This document shows, piece after piece, positions 46,591 to 58,182 of a stretch of 64,000 nt of DNA. The stretch's first letter is position 1. Every line of letters starts with the position of its first letter. The stretch comes from Entelurus aequoreus (taxonomy: Eukaryota; Chordata; Actinopteri; Syngnathiformes; Syngnathidae). The DNA is taken from contig NC_084753.1 in the NCBI RefSeq assembly GCF_033978785.1, positions 33,731,739 to 33,795,738 of the forward strand, written 5' to 3'. The notes below the pieces were generated by a model. That model saw nothing but the letters and a program-made list of their open reading frames with translations, searched no databases and was not told the DNA's origin. Position numbers and translations under genes: made by a program.

Positions 46591-47261
46591 AAACTAACGA
46601 TAAAGGTGAAGTTGTAACACTGACACGCCCTCAGGAAGAGGTGCTTTAAGACATGGCTAGCTAACTAGCGACTAAAGTCCAGCCCCAGTCTGCAGTGTTT
46701 TAGCAACTTCTAAATCAGTAATCCTCGCCTCCATGGCGACAAATAAAGTAAGTTTCTTACAGGCATCATCCCTGCAGGACGAGGAATAGCTAAACATGCT
46801 TCACTACACACCGTAGCTCACCGGCATCAAAATGTAAACAAACTCCATTGGTGGATCTACACCTATCAGCCACTGTAATGATACCAAGTACAGTAGCGTT
46901 TCTAGTCGATACTACTATGATTACGTCGATATTTTTTGGCATCACAACATCTTCTTTTGTTTTTTTAAAATGTATATTCTGTTTATGAACTTAAGAAATA
47001 TGTCCCTGGACACATGAGGACTTTGAATATGACCAATATATAATCCTGTAACTACTTGGTATCGGATTGCTACCCAAATTTGTGGTATCATCCAAAACTA
47101 ATGTAAAGTATCATACAAAAGAAGAAGAAGTGATTATTATATTTGAACAGAAGTGTAGATAGAACATGTCAAAAGAGAAAGTAAGCAGATATTAACAGTA
47201 AATGAACAAGTAGATTAATCATTAATTTTGTACCACTTGTCCTTAATCATTTTGACAAAAT

Positions 47262-47406
47262 AATAGAATCTGTGTTGGGCCTGCGATGAGATGGCGACTT
47301 GTCCAGGGTGTACCCCGCCTTCCGCCCGATTGTAGCCGAGATAGGCTCCAGCGCCCACCGCGACCCTGAAGGGAATAAGCGGTAGAAAATGGATGGATGG
47401 ATGGAT
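47262..47406 (+). mobile_element. SINE with GATG tail, 5'-truncated
   Basis: TGTGTTGGGCCTGCGATGAG through AAGCGGTAGAAAATGGATGG; inserted in the right half of the 45834-47696 element. Confidence 0.85.
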
Positions 47407-47704
47407 AAATGACACAATATGTTACTGCATATGTCAGCAGCTAAATTAGGAGTTTTTAATGGTTTACTTACTACTAAAAGACAAGTTGTCTTGTATGTTC
47501 AATATTTTATTTAAGAATAAACTTGCAATAAGAAACATATGTTTAATGTACCCTAAGATTTTTTGGTAAAATAAAGCCAATAATGCAATTTTTTGTGGTC
47601 TCCTTTATTTAGAAAAGTACCGAAGAGTACCAAAAAGTATCGAAATAATGTTGGTACCGCTACCGGTACCAAAATATTGGTATGGGGACAACACTAGTTT
47701 GTTG

Positions 47705-48005
47705 GCTCTCATGAAGTCTGCAGTCAGCAGAAATGTGAGCATGAAATGGCAGCTGCCTTACAAACGTATGTACGCTCTCACTCAAAGCTTGTGACTGTGG
47801 CGATCACTCGGATATAAATCAACAACGTTGGACTATCAAACAAGGCTAGACTAGATGGGTGGACTTTTTCTTGTTGTTTGTTTTCTTGCTGCCCGTCTGA
47901 GTGAGCCAAGATGACTGCTGGAGCATCAAGTTGCCTCCACAAAGAGGGCTTTAAACTGCATGTACACGGCAGCAAATCAACTTACGGCCTCATGTCAGTA
48001 AACAG

Positions 48006-48047
<42 letters not shown>

Positions 48048-48049
48048 CG
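47705..48049. other. Low-repeat sequence with (CA)n at 48008-48046
   Basis: Upstream flank of the candidate promoter. No repeat other than the CA tract recognised. Confidence 0.4.
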
Positions 48050-48394
48050 CCCTCCCATTAGTGCTGAATGTCCTTGTCCGATTAGGGCGATCAATGAGAC
48101 TGTAGCGAGGAGGGAGGAGGAGGAGGATGAGGAAGGTTAAGAAGGAGAACCAAGGGATGAGTCTGTGTAGGGAGGGGGTGGGCCGGCAGCTCCTCCCATA
48201 ATTAAGTTATCCAGCAGTGCTGGAGGTCCGTGTTTACAGCTTGCTCGCACTCTCCACTCGGCGGACGGACGGCAGAGAGAGCGCTCACTCTTTTCTCGCA
48301 AGTCATCTTTGGGTACCACCGGAGCCGAGGACATCCCCGCCATCCCTCCATCGGTCCCGCCTCGGCAGGCCTATAGGAGCCGGGCTTCGCCATC
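48050..48394 (+). promoter_or_regulatory. Candidate promoter and 5' UTR of a host gene
   Basis: GC- and CpG-rich relative to its AT-rich surroundings and free of recognised repeats. It contains a purine-rich GAGGAGGGAGGAGGAGGAGG tract, the AT-rich CCATAATTAAGTTATCC at about 48196 (possible TATA-like position) and a CpG-rich leader (GGCGGACGGACGGC). It leads into an ATG with good context at 48395. The transcription start cannot be fixed from sequence. Confidence 0.4.
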
Positions 48395-48452
48395 ATGTGC
48401 GACTGTTTCCACCTGGCCTTCCCGAACTGGCACGCCGCCCCTTCAGGGACAG
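48395..48452 (+). CDS. Candidate first coding exon, 19 codons, host gene unknown
   Basis: The ATG in CGCCATCATGTGC opens MCDCFHLAFPNWHAAPSGT and reaches ACAG followed by GTGACC, a consensus-like splice donor (phase 1). The preceding leader is CpG-rich and the surroundings lack repeats, unlike almost all of the window. The Cys-rich start (C2, C4) followed by hydrophobic residues could be a lipidation signal, as in alternative first exons of some signalling proteins. I did not recognise the protein, and no second exon was identified within the window; it may lie beyond 64000 or be obscured by repeats. The open frame runs on past the donor, so a single-exon reading is not excluded. Confidence 0.4.
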
Positions 48453-48549
48453 GTGACCATCCCTTCCTTTAAACCCTTTATGTCCGTCTGACTGACTTTG
48501 TGTGAGCTGAGCAACTCGCTGACTCAGCAGTTGTCATGCAGCAGTGGCC

Positions 48550-48589
<40 letters not shown>

Positions 48590-49355
48590 GGAGCGGTGCT
48601 GATGCTGACCTGCAGTGAGCGCTGGGTGTGTCGTCTGCAGAGATGTCATCATCTTTAACGTTACCCATGAGGACCTCCTGTGGCAGCCCAGCAGCGACAG
48701 GACAGTAAAGACTGTGGCAGGACATAAAAAAAAAAAGATGATGTCGTGCTTAAAGCTGCGGGTCAAATGTGGAATAGAATAAAAGAGCTGCCACCTGTAA
48801 CATCACTTTTCCCGATACTTGAGAACAATGTCCCTGCATTCTTTACGCTGCAGTGCTGACTTCCTCATGATGCGTCACATTATTTTCCCCCTTCAGGGCT
48901 ATTAAACGCTGCGTTCAAGTGAGTTGGATGGACGGGGGGGAGGGGAGGGGGTGGGGGTTCTTCCAGCCTTATTTCTAAAAGCACATCACGTGTGCCAGCA
49001 TGGTCAAGTCGAGGTCAAAGTCGGATTCTGCTTGGATGAGTCCTGTTCACGTCGTTGACGGTCTTGATTCTGCACAAATATTAGATTTTACTTGCAAGTT
49101 GCGATTGGTGTGATTCATTAACACTACAACTCCCAGCAGGCAGCCAAAAGGCTGTTAGTTTAAAATCTACCATTCAACGACCGACAATTAGCCACCGTTC
49201 TTTAGTAAATGCAGCCATTACATTGGAATGGGGTGGACCACTCAAATGCTCAGATTAGGAGGCGGGGCATGCTTGAATAAATGGACGCTTCAGACATCTA
49301 CTGAGAGTTCTCCTGTGGCTGTAGGACTGTAGGTAATATTAGCTGTAAATATATC
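48453..49355. other. Possible first-intron sequence, low-repeat
   Basis: Contains a (GT)n tract at 48557-48586, a MARE-like CGCTGACTCAGCA at 48517-48529 and CACTACAACTCCCAGCAGGC at about 49123, which resembles the ZNF143 consensus. No exon supported. Confidence 0.35.
48517..48529. promoter_or_regulatory. MARE-like site
   Basis: CGCTGACTCAGCA differs from the T-MARE consensus at one position and lies 65 bp after the candidate exon donor. Confidence 0.3.
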
Positions 49356-49424
49356 TGATATAGGCTCCAGCACCCCCCGCGACCCCAAAAGGGACAAGCG
49401 GTAGAAAATGAATGGATGGATGAT
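49356..49424 (+). mobile_element. SINE tail with GATG repeat
   Basis: ATATAGGCTCCAGCACCCCC through AAGCGGTAGAAAATGAATGG; only the last ~70 bp of the family. Confidence 0.8.
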
Positions 49425-49429
49425 TAGAA

Positions 49430-50830
49430 ATACTATTTCTTATGTAGTCCATATATTTAAGTGTCCTTTTACAAAAGTGCCATTGAATTTTTAGTTTAAA
49501 GCTATTATTTGAGTGTTTTTGTTTCTGTAAAATGTTCTTTATAAAGTATTCCTCCAGTAAAAAAAATGTTGTGCCATTACAATTTTTTTTTTTAGAAATT
49601 ACTAACCTTTTTGTGTAAAAAAGACATTTTGTCCACAATGGTTTTACTTTGATCATGTAAAATGGCATACATGTTATTGTAAAATATTAGTTTTCGTCTC
49701 AAAATATTTATACAGTGCATAATTCTTGTGCAATGGGATTTTTTTCTTACACAATATTACTTTTTTTTCTGAAAAATACTTTCATAATATATTTGACTTA
49801 AATTTTGTAAAATTCCATAATTTTGTCTGTAAAATAAAACATTTTCTCAGACTATTCTTAAAAATGATTATATGAAAACTTTTTCTCCCAATATTGCAAC
49901 TTTTTTCTATAAATACATCTTACTTTTTTTCCTAAATATATTCAACTTTAATCATGTAAAATGTCATAACTTTTTCCTAAAATAATCAAAAAAAAATTTC
50001 TTAAAATAGGTATACACAATTCTTGTCAAATTCTTCAATTTTATTAAAAAAAACATACTTTTTCTAAAAATATTTGACATTAATCCTGTAAAATGGCATA
50101 TGTTTTTCTAGTAACATTTTTAATTTCATCTCAAAATATTTCAACATAATTATTTTATGTTTTATTTAACAGTTTTCCTCACAAAATTACTAAATTTCTC
50201 TAAAAAAAAAACATTTTGTCTTGTAAAAAAAAAAAAATTCTCAGAATATTCCTAAAAATTCTCTCACAATATTGCAAGGTTTTTCGAAAACAAATGTGAC
50301 TTTTTTCAAAATATATTTGACTTTAATAATGTAAAATGGCATTCATTGTTCTTAAATTTTTAAAAACTTCTTAAAATATTTTTTTCTTAAAATATTTCTA
50401 CACATTTCTTGTAAAAAACATTTTTCTCAAAATATTGCATTTTTCTGAAAAAACAAAACAAAACATTTTTTACAATATATTTGACTTTAATCTTGTAAAA
50501 TGGCATCATTTACTTTTAGTAAAATATTAACTTTTCTCTCAAACTACGCCGACATAATTCTTGTAAAAAAAACAACTTTTTCAACATAACATTAACTTTT
50601 TGGTGAGAAAAAAAAAAGTTTTTTTTCTCCACAATATTTTAATCAAGTAAAATGGCATAAATTATCTTGTAAAATACAAAATGTTGTCACAGAATATTCT
50701 TACTTGTACAATGACATATTTTTTCTCACAACATTACTAACTTTTTTGTAAAAAACAAAAAATACTTTTCTAAAATACATTTGCTTTTTATATTGTGAAA
50801 TGGCACATACATTTTTCTTTAAAAAATTCA
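49430..50830. repeat. AT-rich degenerate tandem array, period about 150 bp
   Basis: The motif TGTAAAATGGCAT and close variants recurs at about 49658, 49806, 49952, 50085, 50328, 50491, 50646 and 50795, mostly 133-163 bp apart with one 243-bp gap. Between them CTCAAAATATTT, TTTGACTTTAAT and C(T)nAAAAATA motifs repeat. Units are much diverged. Confidence 0.65.
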
Positions 50831-51120
50831 AACTTTAAATGTACTTTTATCCCTGTGGTTGATTTACAATCGTTTCCACCTTCTTTGAAGGTTAACCTCC
50901 TCGGCATAGACTCAATTCTAGCGTTCATGAGGGTTGATAGTCAAGAAATAGGGATAAAAAGCGTGGCTAAAATTGATGGCCGTTTATCCTCTCTGACCTT
51001 CTTATGATGTTAATTTTGTTTACTTCCAAGGCGTGGGAAGCAAATTGAAGTCAGCAAAGTTAACTAAAAAGTGAGGTTACTCTAATCCGACTCTAACTAG
51101 TGAGCACACAGCAGTGTCAG
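50831..51120. other. No recognised feature
   Basis: Unclassified interval between the AT-rich array and a Tc1 remnant. Confidence 0.35.
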
Positions 51121-51860
51121 GTACAGTCATGGTCAAAAGTTTACTTACACTTGTAAAGAACATAATGTCATGGCTGTCTTGATTTTCCAATAATTTCTAC
51201 AACTCTTATTTTTTTGTGATAGAGTGATTGGAGGACATACTTGTTGGTCACAAAAAACATTCATGAAGTTTGGTTCTTTTATGAATTTATTATGGGTCTA
51301 CTGAAAATGTGAGCAAATGTGCTGGGTCCAAAGTATACATACAGCAATGTTAATATTTGCTTACATGTCCCTTGGCAAGTTTCACTGCAATAAGGCGTTT
51401 TTGGTAGCCATCCACAAGCTTCTGGTTGAATTTTTGACCACTCCTTTTGACAAAATTGGTGCAGTTCAGCTAAATTTGTTGGTTTTCTGATATGGACTTG
51501 TTTCTTCAGCATTGTCCACATGTTTAAGTCAGGACTTTGGGAAGGCCATTCTAAAACCTTAATTCTAGCCTGATTTAGCCATTCCTTTACCACTTTTGAC
51601 GTGTGTTTGGGGTCATTGTCCTGTTAGAACACCCAACTGCGCCTAAGACCCAACCTCCGGGCTGATGATTTTAGGTTGTCCTGAAGAATTTGGAGGTATT
51701 CCTCCTTTTTCATTGTCCCATTTACTCTTTGTAAAGCACCAGTTCCATTGACAGCACAAAGATAAGACCTTCTGCAGGAAAGTTCTGTGGTCAGATGATA
51801 TTCTTGTACAATGTACCAGCATAGCTTTGAGGTTATTTCCAACCCTGCCCTCCAACGACC
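51121..51860 (-). pseudogene. Tc1-like transposase remnant
   Basis: Begins at the inverted repeat CAGTCATGGTCAAAAGTTTA. On the minus strand it encodes KEEYLQILQDNLKSSARR, then the catalytic-region QDNDPKHT across 51620-51600, where an in-frame stop and a frameshift occur. It then reads VKEWLNQARIKVLEWPSQSP and DLN, followed by a small deletion that removes the PIEH segment with the last acidic catalytic residue. N-terminal DNA-binding half and left inverted repeat are absent. Inactive. Confidence 0.85.
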
Positions 51861-52342
51861 AGACCGGACTAAGCGAGTGAGAAAGACCTGTTGAAGACTG
51901 AAGATGCGAAAAATGCTGGTCTTGCATCTTGGGACTGCGGGACATTCGCGGTCAAAGACAAATTGTTAGGAGTTTGTATTGCTCTTTGCAAGTGAGCAAA
52001 ACAACTGTTTTGTTCTGCAAAGGAACGGACGTCTAGACTTCAATAAGTTCATCTATCTCCAAGTGCTTGAATGTCTCAAAAGTTTCAAACAATTCTAGCG
52101 TCTTTGATCATCCAAAAACCGTAATGTGGCTCACCGCTAAACAGTACACCTTTCCAGACCCATGCTGGCTGCACATATTTTAACAAAGTTTAGTGGCACG
52201 TATAATTAATCCTGCTAAGTAACAAATAGTCAGGAATGAAAGCATTTGGCCTCAGGAGAGTTAACAATGAATTATCAACATAATACTATGTTTCATCGAT
52301 TTGCTTTCAACCAGATTATTTTAAAGGGGACATTTCCTTGTT
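51861..52342. other. No recognised feature
   Basis: Unclassified sequence; no coding motif. Confidence 0.35.
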
Positions 52343-52350
52343 GTCTAGAT

Positions 52351-53067
52351 CAGGGGTTCTCAACCTTTTTGAACTTGGGGCCCAACTTTTTCACTACAGA
52401 GGTGCCCGGCGCCCACTCAAAGATTACCACTGAATTAGTCATTTTACCCTTGATTCGAATCATATTCAATGATTACTGTATATCTTACCTACTTACAGTG
52501 TACAACCTTGTCAAATTATATGAAACCATTTGTCAATCACAAAGACTAGTATTTATTTAACACATAAACCTTAAGCTTAGGTCAGGCTGATTAGAAAAAT
52601 ATGTACTAACTAAATACACTGCATAAGAAGGGACTCATAAATAACTGATAAAAATTAAATGTATATTAGATTATGTCGTGCTAAAATAAATAAACTAAAT
52701 GAATAATGACTAGCGCACTCAAGCACACTCAAATATTAAGACTAAATTAAAAATCTTACTCTTGAGTTTAAAACTGATGAAAATTACATTTACATACAAT
52801 TACCTTTACAATTATAATTCTAACTGAATTAATAAGAAACCATAATACTATATGTGTTTCTTAAATAAACTATCAATAAAATTTAAGTGCAAATGACAAT
52901 ACAGCTTTACCGCTTTAGTCATAATTTTTGCGCTTAAGAAACTTATTTTTGTTTGATATTGTCATTACGGCCACAAGTGGTGGAAAAGTGTATTACAATT
53001 GAGTACCACTGTGACCCGTACGGACCACAGCTGAGAAACAAATATTTTTAACGGTTAGGAAAAACTG
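52351..53067. mobile_element. hAT-like MITE (CAGGGGTTCTCAACC), exact 8-bp duplication
   Basis: GTCTAGAT lies immediately outside both ends (52343-52350 and 53068-53075). The left end is CAGGGGTTCTCAACCTTTTT; the right end GTTAGGAAAAACTG is a diverged inverse. AT-rich non-coding interior. Confidence 0.9.
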
Positions 53068-53081
53068 GTCTAGATAATCCA

Positions 53082-53250
53082 TCCATACATTTTATTTTAC
53101 CGCTTCCTCACCAGGGTCACGGGTAATATAGAGCCTATCCCAGCTGACTTCGGGCGAGAGGCGGGTTACACCCTAGACTTGTCGCCAGTCAATTTTAGGG
53201 CGCGTATAGAGAAACAACCATTCACACTCACATTCATACCGATTAACAAT
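53082..53250 (-). repeat. Diverged SINE of the GATG-tail family
   Basis: CCATCCATACATTTTATTTT and GAGCCTATCCCAGCTGACTT keep the order of the family but with many substitutions; an older subfamily. Confidence 0.6.
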
Positions 53251-53261
53251 TTAGAGTTTTC

Positions 53262-53430
53262 AATTAGCGGTCGAGCAGCCGGCCAGAAACCTGAGGGTTC
53301 CTGGTTCGAATCCAGCTTCTGCCATCCTAGTCACTGCTGTTGAGTCCTCGGGCAAGACACTACACCCACCTTGCTGCCAGTGCCATCAACACTGGTGTAA
53401 ATGTATATTTACTAGCGTTACACATACAAC
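53262..53430 (+). mobile_element. tRNA-derived SINE, fragment
   Basis: B-box-like CTGGTTCGAATCCAGC, then CTCGGGCAAGACACTACACC, as in the 15253-15497 family; the A-box end is degraded. Confidence 0.6.
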
Positions 53431-53934
53431 CGCTTTTACACGCAAATAACCGGTAAGGACACTGATAAATTGTGACTTACAGCTTTCTCTTGGGGTTCTT
53501 CTACAAGACCAAGTCTTTCAGTAGCTCCTAATCCAACTTTGTACTTGTCAATGTTGACAAAACAGTGCAGTGCAAAACGTCAGGACCAAATAAGCACAGA
53601 AGTATTTTTCTTTTGTAGACATCAGAGCAGGCGGGAGGGCACGAAACGGAAGGCTTCCGCCAACAGTCTCGGCTCAGCCTGATGCAGAGTAGGAGGGGTA
53701 GCAAGCTACCATGGGCCAGGCATTAAAAACTGCATGCAAACTCCATTCAAATGAATTAACCTTTATGACGCTTTGTCATTGTTTAACATTTGTATCCATA
53801 AGAGAACAATCTTTAAAGGAAACAGCTCTCAAATAGTAAAACACTAGAAGCTAAAATAATTCAAAGGATGTCAAATCAAAGACGAATAAATACTGTAACT
53901 AAACTGCACAGCTGTGTAGGTGCCTTCAAAATTG
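53431..53934. other. No recognised feature
   Basis: Unclassified. No domain in the short frames. Confidence 0.35.
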
Positions 53935-53942
53935 ATTTAAAC

Positions 53943-54842
53943 CAGGGGTGTCCAAACCTTTTGACTTGGGGGCCGCATTGGCCTAAAAAAATGCGGCCAG
54001 GGGCCAATATGTATATATGTATATACATATGTGTGTATGTATATATGTGTATATGTATGTATATATGTATATGTATGTATTATTGTTTATGTATATATGT
54101 GTATATATAAATATATATAAGTATGTATGTGTGTGTACAATGTACATATTTGTGTATATATACATGTGTACATATTTTATTGATATAATGTAGCTGAGAT
54201 AGGCTCCAGCGCCCCCCGCGACCCCGAAGGGAATAAGCGGTAGAAAATGGATGGATGGATGAATAATTAATATAATTGGATATTAAGAGTATGTGAAAGT
54301 TCGACTCCTACCTTGTTTACTTCTGTGACGACCTCCTAAAATTTGTGTAATCAATCAGAAATATCAAACAGCTGAAATGCGTCAAACATGGATAAGTGTT
54401 GAGAGAGTGTTTTGCATTTTTCCCATCATGCATTGTAATGGATTTAAATGGGTGTAGTATAAAAATGCTTATGGTGATTGGACGTTTTTTTAAAAAAATA
54501 TCCACAAAGTTCAGTGAGTTGTGTGTGACAATGTATGTTGACTTTTGGTGTTGATTGAATTTTTTTGAGCCATGAGTAGGGAAGGTTGTTTGGATTAGGT
54601 CATGTAAGTAAATGCTGAGCTGTATTTTCTTTAACGCACAATTCATGGTCTTTTATCTGATTTCCTTACGTTGTCCACAAGATGGCGGAACATTTGTAGC
54701 AATCAGATTGTCAGATATTCAAAATTAATTTGGAAACACCCCGTGGTCCAGATTCCTTATCAAACCCATGATGTCTCACGGGTCAAACTGAAGACGTTGG
54801 TGGTCCGCACTTAGGACGCGGAACGTAGTTTGGATACCCCTG
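53943..54842. mobile_element. hAT-like element (CAGGGGTGTCCAAAC...GGATACCCCTG), exact 8-bp duplication
   Basis: ATTTAAAC lies immediately outside both ends (53935-53942 and 54843-54850). The interior has a TA/TG-rich stretch (54007-54180), a SINE tail (54187-54272) and, inverted, the sequence that makes up the 25385-27522 tandem array (TTGCATTTTTCCCATCATGC, GGGAAGGTTGTTTGGATTAG). Confidence 0.93.
54187..54272 (+). mobile_element. SINE tail with GATG repeat
   Basis: TAGCTGAGATAGGCTCCAGC through AAGCGGTAGAAAATGGATGG; inside the hAT-like element. Confidence 0.85.
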
Positions 54843-54850
54843 ATTTAAAC

Positions 54851-55504
54851 TTTTGTCAGCATAATGCGGTCGAACTGTAACAGAGCTCAGGAAATTTTTG
54901 TTTTGCTCGTCTCATGACATCTGGTGAATAAAGGCAGATGAAAATGTGAAATTTGAGGATTATATTGCATAAATTGTGGTTTGTTTTCAGGGGATGAATA
55001 TATTGAAAGCACGAGACTTTGCGGTCGCATGTTCAAATCATGCAGAAAATCTAATTGTGTTTCTTGGCTTCCACTTTATTATAATTTAGATGCAAACAAA
55101 CTTAGCCGCAGTGAAGGGAACTTGTGTCCAAAGATTGAGAAGAATTCACATCCAAGAGCTCAAATAAACAGCTGTACGACTTTTGATTAGTTTAGTCTTG
55201 GACACAACACAGTCTAGTTATGTCAGTGAACCGGGCACAGCTAACGCAATCAGACAGGAAACTATATTTTAATTGCTTTATGTTTTGTTTTGGCAAGGCA
55301 CGATGAGTACAATCAGCAGTAACACAAACGCAGACCTTTGAGTGTCAGGGCATTGTGCTAAAGATAAGGCAACGTGATCAGAAGCACTTGAGCAGCTAGG
55401 GAGGAGCCACACCCTGCGCGTGCAGTGCTGCAGTCGCAACCTACGAGGAATCATGCAGCAGCTGCTGCGTCTAAAAGGCTGCCTTAGCCCTTCTATACAG
55501 GTGC
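54851..55504. other. Low-repeat stretch, no gene recognised
   Basis: No family or domain seen. A GC-richer patch at 55390-55500 has no clear open frame. Confidence 0.35.
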
Positions 55505-55856
55505 ATCTTACATCATCAGAAGATAATGAAAAAGTTCAAAAATGTTTGTGGGAAAATTAATAGATAGTTTAGATGCATTATACATACATTACAACATTCC
55601 AAGCATTTAATTCTTATCATGTTGATGATTATGGTTTACAGATAATAAAAACAACAATTTTAGTGTCTCAGAAAATGTGAATACTACATAAAATCCTTTT
55701 TTGTTATAAATGTCTGAAGTGTATGCTGATTTCTATGCACCCATTGTTTGGGTGGGTCTCTTTTTGCATGAATTACTGCAGTGTGGCACAAGGGCCATCT
55801 GCCTGTGGCACTCTGCGGATGAAATGTCTGTATTTTGGGGTCTGGTGTGTCTCATC

Positions 55857-57563
55857 TAGGCTTGTCCCAATACCAAAATGTATTTCGATACTTTTCTAAA
55901 CAAAGGGGACCACAAAAAAATGGCACTATTGGCTTTATTTTAACAAAAAATCTTACGGTACATTAAACATATGTTTCTTATAGCAATTAAAGAACAATTT
56001 TGGCCTTAAACAAAATAGTGAACATACTATACAAATTGTCTTTGAGTAGTAAGTAAACAAACAAAGGCTCCAAATTTGTCTGCTGACGTATGCAGTAACA
56101 TATTGTGTCATTTCTCATTCTATTATTTTGTCAAAATTATGAGGGACAAGCAGTAGGAAATGGATGGATGGAAGCTGTAAAAATGGATTATTAATCCACT
56201 TGTTCATTTACTCTTAATATCTGGTTAAATATATCAAAATGTTATCTACACTTCTGTTCAAATGTAATAATCACTTATTCTTCTGTTGTTTGGATACTTT
56301 ACATTAGTTTTGAATGATACCACAAATTTAGGTATCGATCCGATACCAAGTAGGTACAGGATCATACATTGGTCATATTCAAAGTCCTCATGTGTCCAGG
56401 GACGTATTTCCAGAGTTTATAAACATAATATGAATTTTTTTAAAAAGGAAAAAAGATTTTGCGACGATAAAAAAATATCGATGTAATCATAGTAGTATCG
56501 ACTAGATACGCTATTGCACTTGGTATCACTACAGTGGATGTTAGGTGTAGAGTCACCCATGGCATTTGTTTACGTTCAGGAACGCTATCTATTGTTAGCG
56601 GTGACGCCGGTAAGCTATCATATCCTCCTACGGCAGGGGTCAGGAACCTTTTTGGCTGAGAGAGCCATGTAAGCCAAATATTTCAAAATGTATTTCCGTG
56701 AGAGCCATATAATATTTTTTAACACTGAATACAACTAAATGCGTGCATTTTTAAGTAAGACCAACATTTTTAGAGTATAATAAGTCTCTTATTCTTTTTA
56801 ATAACATTGTTATTCTAAAGCTAACCAATAATAAATAAAATACTTTTTACCATTAATTCGACTTCTTGAACAGGTGCGATAGAAAACGGATGGATGGATT
56901 AAAATGCATGAAAATGTTTTATAATTTGAACGTTATTTTTAACACTGTGATTACCAGCGGAATTATTCACTACTTATCGTGTTAAGCAATGTCGGCTAAG
57001 ATTTATCTGAGAGCCAGATGCAGTCATCAAAAGAGCCACATCTGGCTCGAGAGCCATAGGTTCCCTACCCCTGTCCTACGGTGTGTAGTGAAGCATATTT
57101 AGCTATTCCTCGTCCTGCAGGGATGATACTTGTAAGAAATGTACTTTATTCGTCGCCATGGAGGCGGGCATTAATAATTTAGAAGTAGCTAAATCACTGC
57201 CAACTGCGGATGGATGTTAGCTGCTAGATAGCTAGCCATGTTTTAAAGCACCTCTTCCTGAGGGCGTTTCAGTGTTGTAGCTTCACCTTTATCTTTAGTT
57301 TTTAGGCCAAAATGCGTCCATTCTACCTTTTCTCTCTACACACTGTGTCTGCTTTAAGTACTCTGTGATATTTTGCGCAGCAGAACATGCTCCTCTGCTT
57401 GTAAAACCAGCAATGTCATGAAGTGACGACGCCCCGTCATGCCCATTAAAAAAGACAAAAAAAAGAAGAAGGGGGAATCGATACTTTTCAAACAGAGTAT
57501 AGTACCGTTTTTGATTCATTAGTATTGCGATACTATCCTAGTACAGGTATACTGACAACCCTA
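55857..57563 (-). mobile_element. hAT-like element (inverse of 45834 family), exact 8-bp duplication
   Basis: GTCTCATC lies outside both ends (55849-55856 and 57564-57571). Ends TAGGCTTGTCCCAATACC and GTATACTGACAACCCTA. It carries a nested MITE at 56634-57073 and a small GATG-tail SINE remnant near 56140-56175. Confidence 0.93.
56634..57073. mobile_element. hAT-like MITE, exact 8-bp duplication, third nesting level
   Basis: CAGGGGTCAGGAACCTTTTT...ATAGGTTCCCTACCCCTG with TCCTACGG immediately outside both ends (56626-56633 and 57074-57081). Subterminal GAGAGCCAT and ATGGCTC-type motifs are inverse. A GATGGATGG remnant lies near 56891. Confidence 0.95.
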
Positions 57564-57740
57564 GTCTCATCTACAATGCCCCATAGATTTTCTATGCGTT
57601 CAAGTCAGGCAAGTTTGCTGGCCAATCAAGCACGATAAGACTGTGGTCTTTGAACCAGCTTTTGGTACCTTCAGAAGAGTGGGCAGGTGCAAAGGGAAAA
57701 TGGAATCAGTATCTCCTTTAAGCTTGTCAACAGATTGAAA

Positions 57741-58178
57741 AGTTGAGGGCTTGATCTACTAAAGGTCTGCGTGTATTAAAACATTGATAGCGCACGGAAA
57801 GTTGATCTACTAAGCTCATGCACAGAGGACTGTGTCTCTTAAGTGAGCATAATAAGGACAGTCCATTTAGCGAGTCTGTCTTCATGAGTGTGCAGAATAT
57901 ATGCTCATCATCATAACGCCCACAATACTGGGAGGAGAAGATGCGAATATGACTATTTAGCAAACCCAGCGGGATTTATCAAGACTAAAACTGTTTTGCG
58001 GGAGCTGTTTTGCGTCTATATGTGCGTGTAAACTGGCAGTTGCGCAGAAATAACGGTGAGAAAGGAGGAGGTCGCGTTGCAGCTCCTTCCCACGTATGCT
58101 TGTCACTATATATAGACTGTCAAAAATAAGAATAATATTCAGCAATATCATTTTATAATTGTATAGCTGCTAGATGAC
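57741..58178. other. No recognised feature
   Basis: TTGATCTACTAAAGGTCTGC and a similar GTTGATCTACTAAGCTC 50 bp later suggest repeat origin, but no boundaries were found. Confidence 0.35.
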
Positions 58179-58182
58179 TTAA

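Larger units (their letters stand above)
45834..47696 (+). mobile_element. hAT-like element (TAGGGTTGTACGG...GGGACAACACTA), exact 8-bp duplication
   Basis: GTTTGTTG lies immediately outside both ends (45826-45833 and 47697-47704). Subterminal TACCGGTA and AGTACC motifs occur at both ends. A second copy, inverse orientation, is at 55857-57563 with its own exact duplication. A SINE (46061-46180), a LINE tail (46185-46590) and another SINE (47262-47406) are inserted. Comparison with the second copy gives the uninterrupted GGACGCATTTTGGCC. No transposase. Confidence 0.93.
55505..57740 (-). mobile_element. Tc1/mariner remnant split by a hAT-like element
   Basis: The left part (55505-55856) has GATTTCTATGCACCCATTGT and TTGCATGAATTACTGCAG. 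The right part (57564-57740) has CAATGCCCCATAGATTTTCT, TTGCTGGCCAATCAAGCAC and TGAACCAGCTTTTGGTACCT. They are consecutive in the intact fish element and join exactly at the target duplication of the 55857-57563 insertion. Highly degenerate transposase on the minus strand. Confidence 0.7.

Noticed and set aside
55390..55500. Possible exon in a GC-richer patch
   Set aside because: No continuous open frame with both acceptor and donor could be found.
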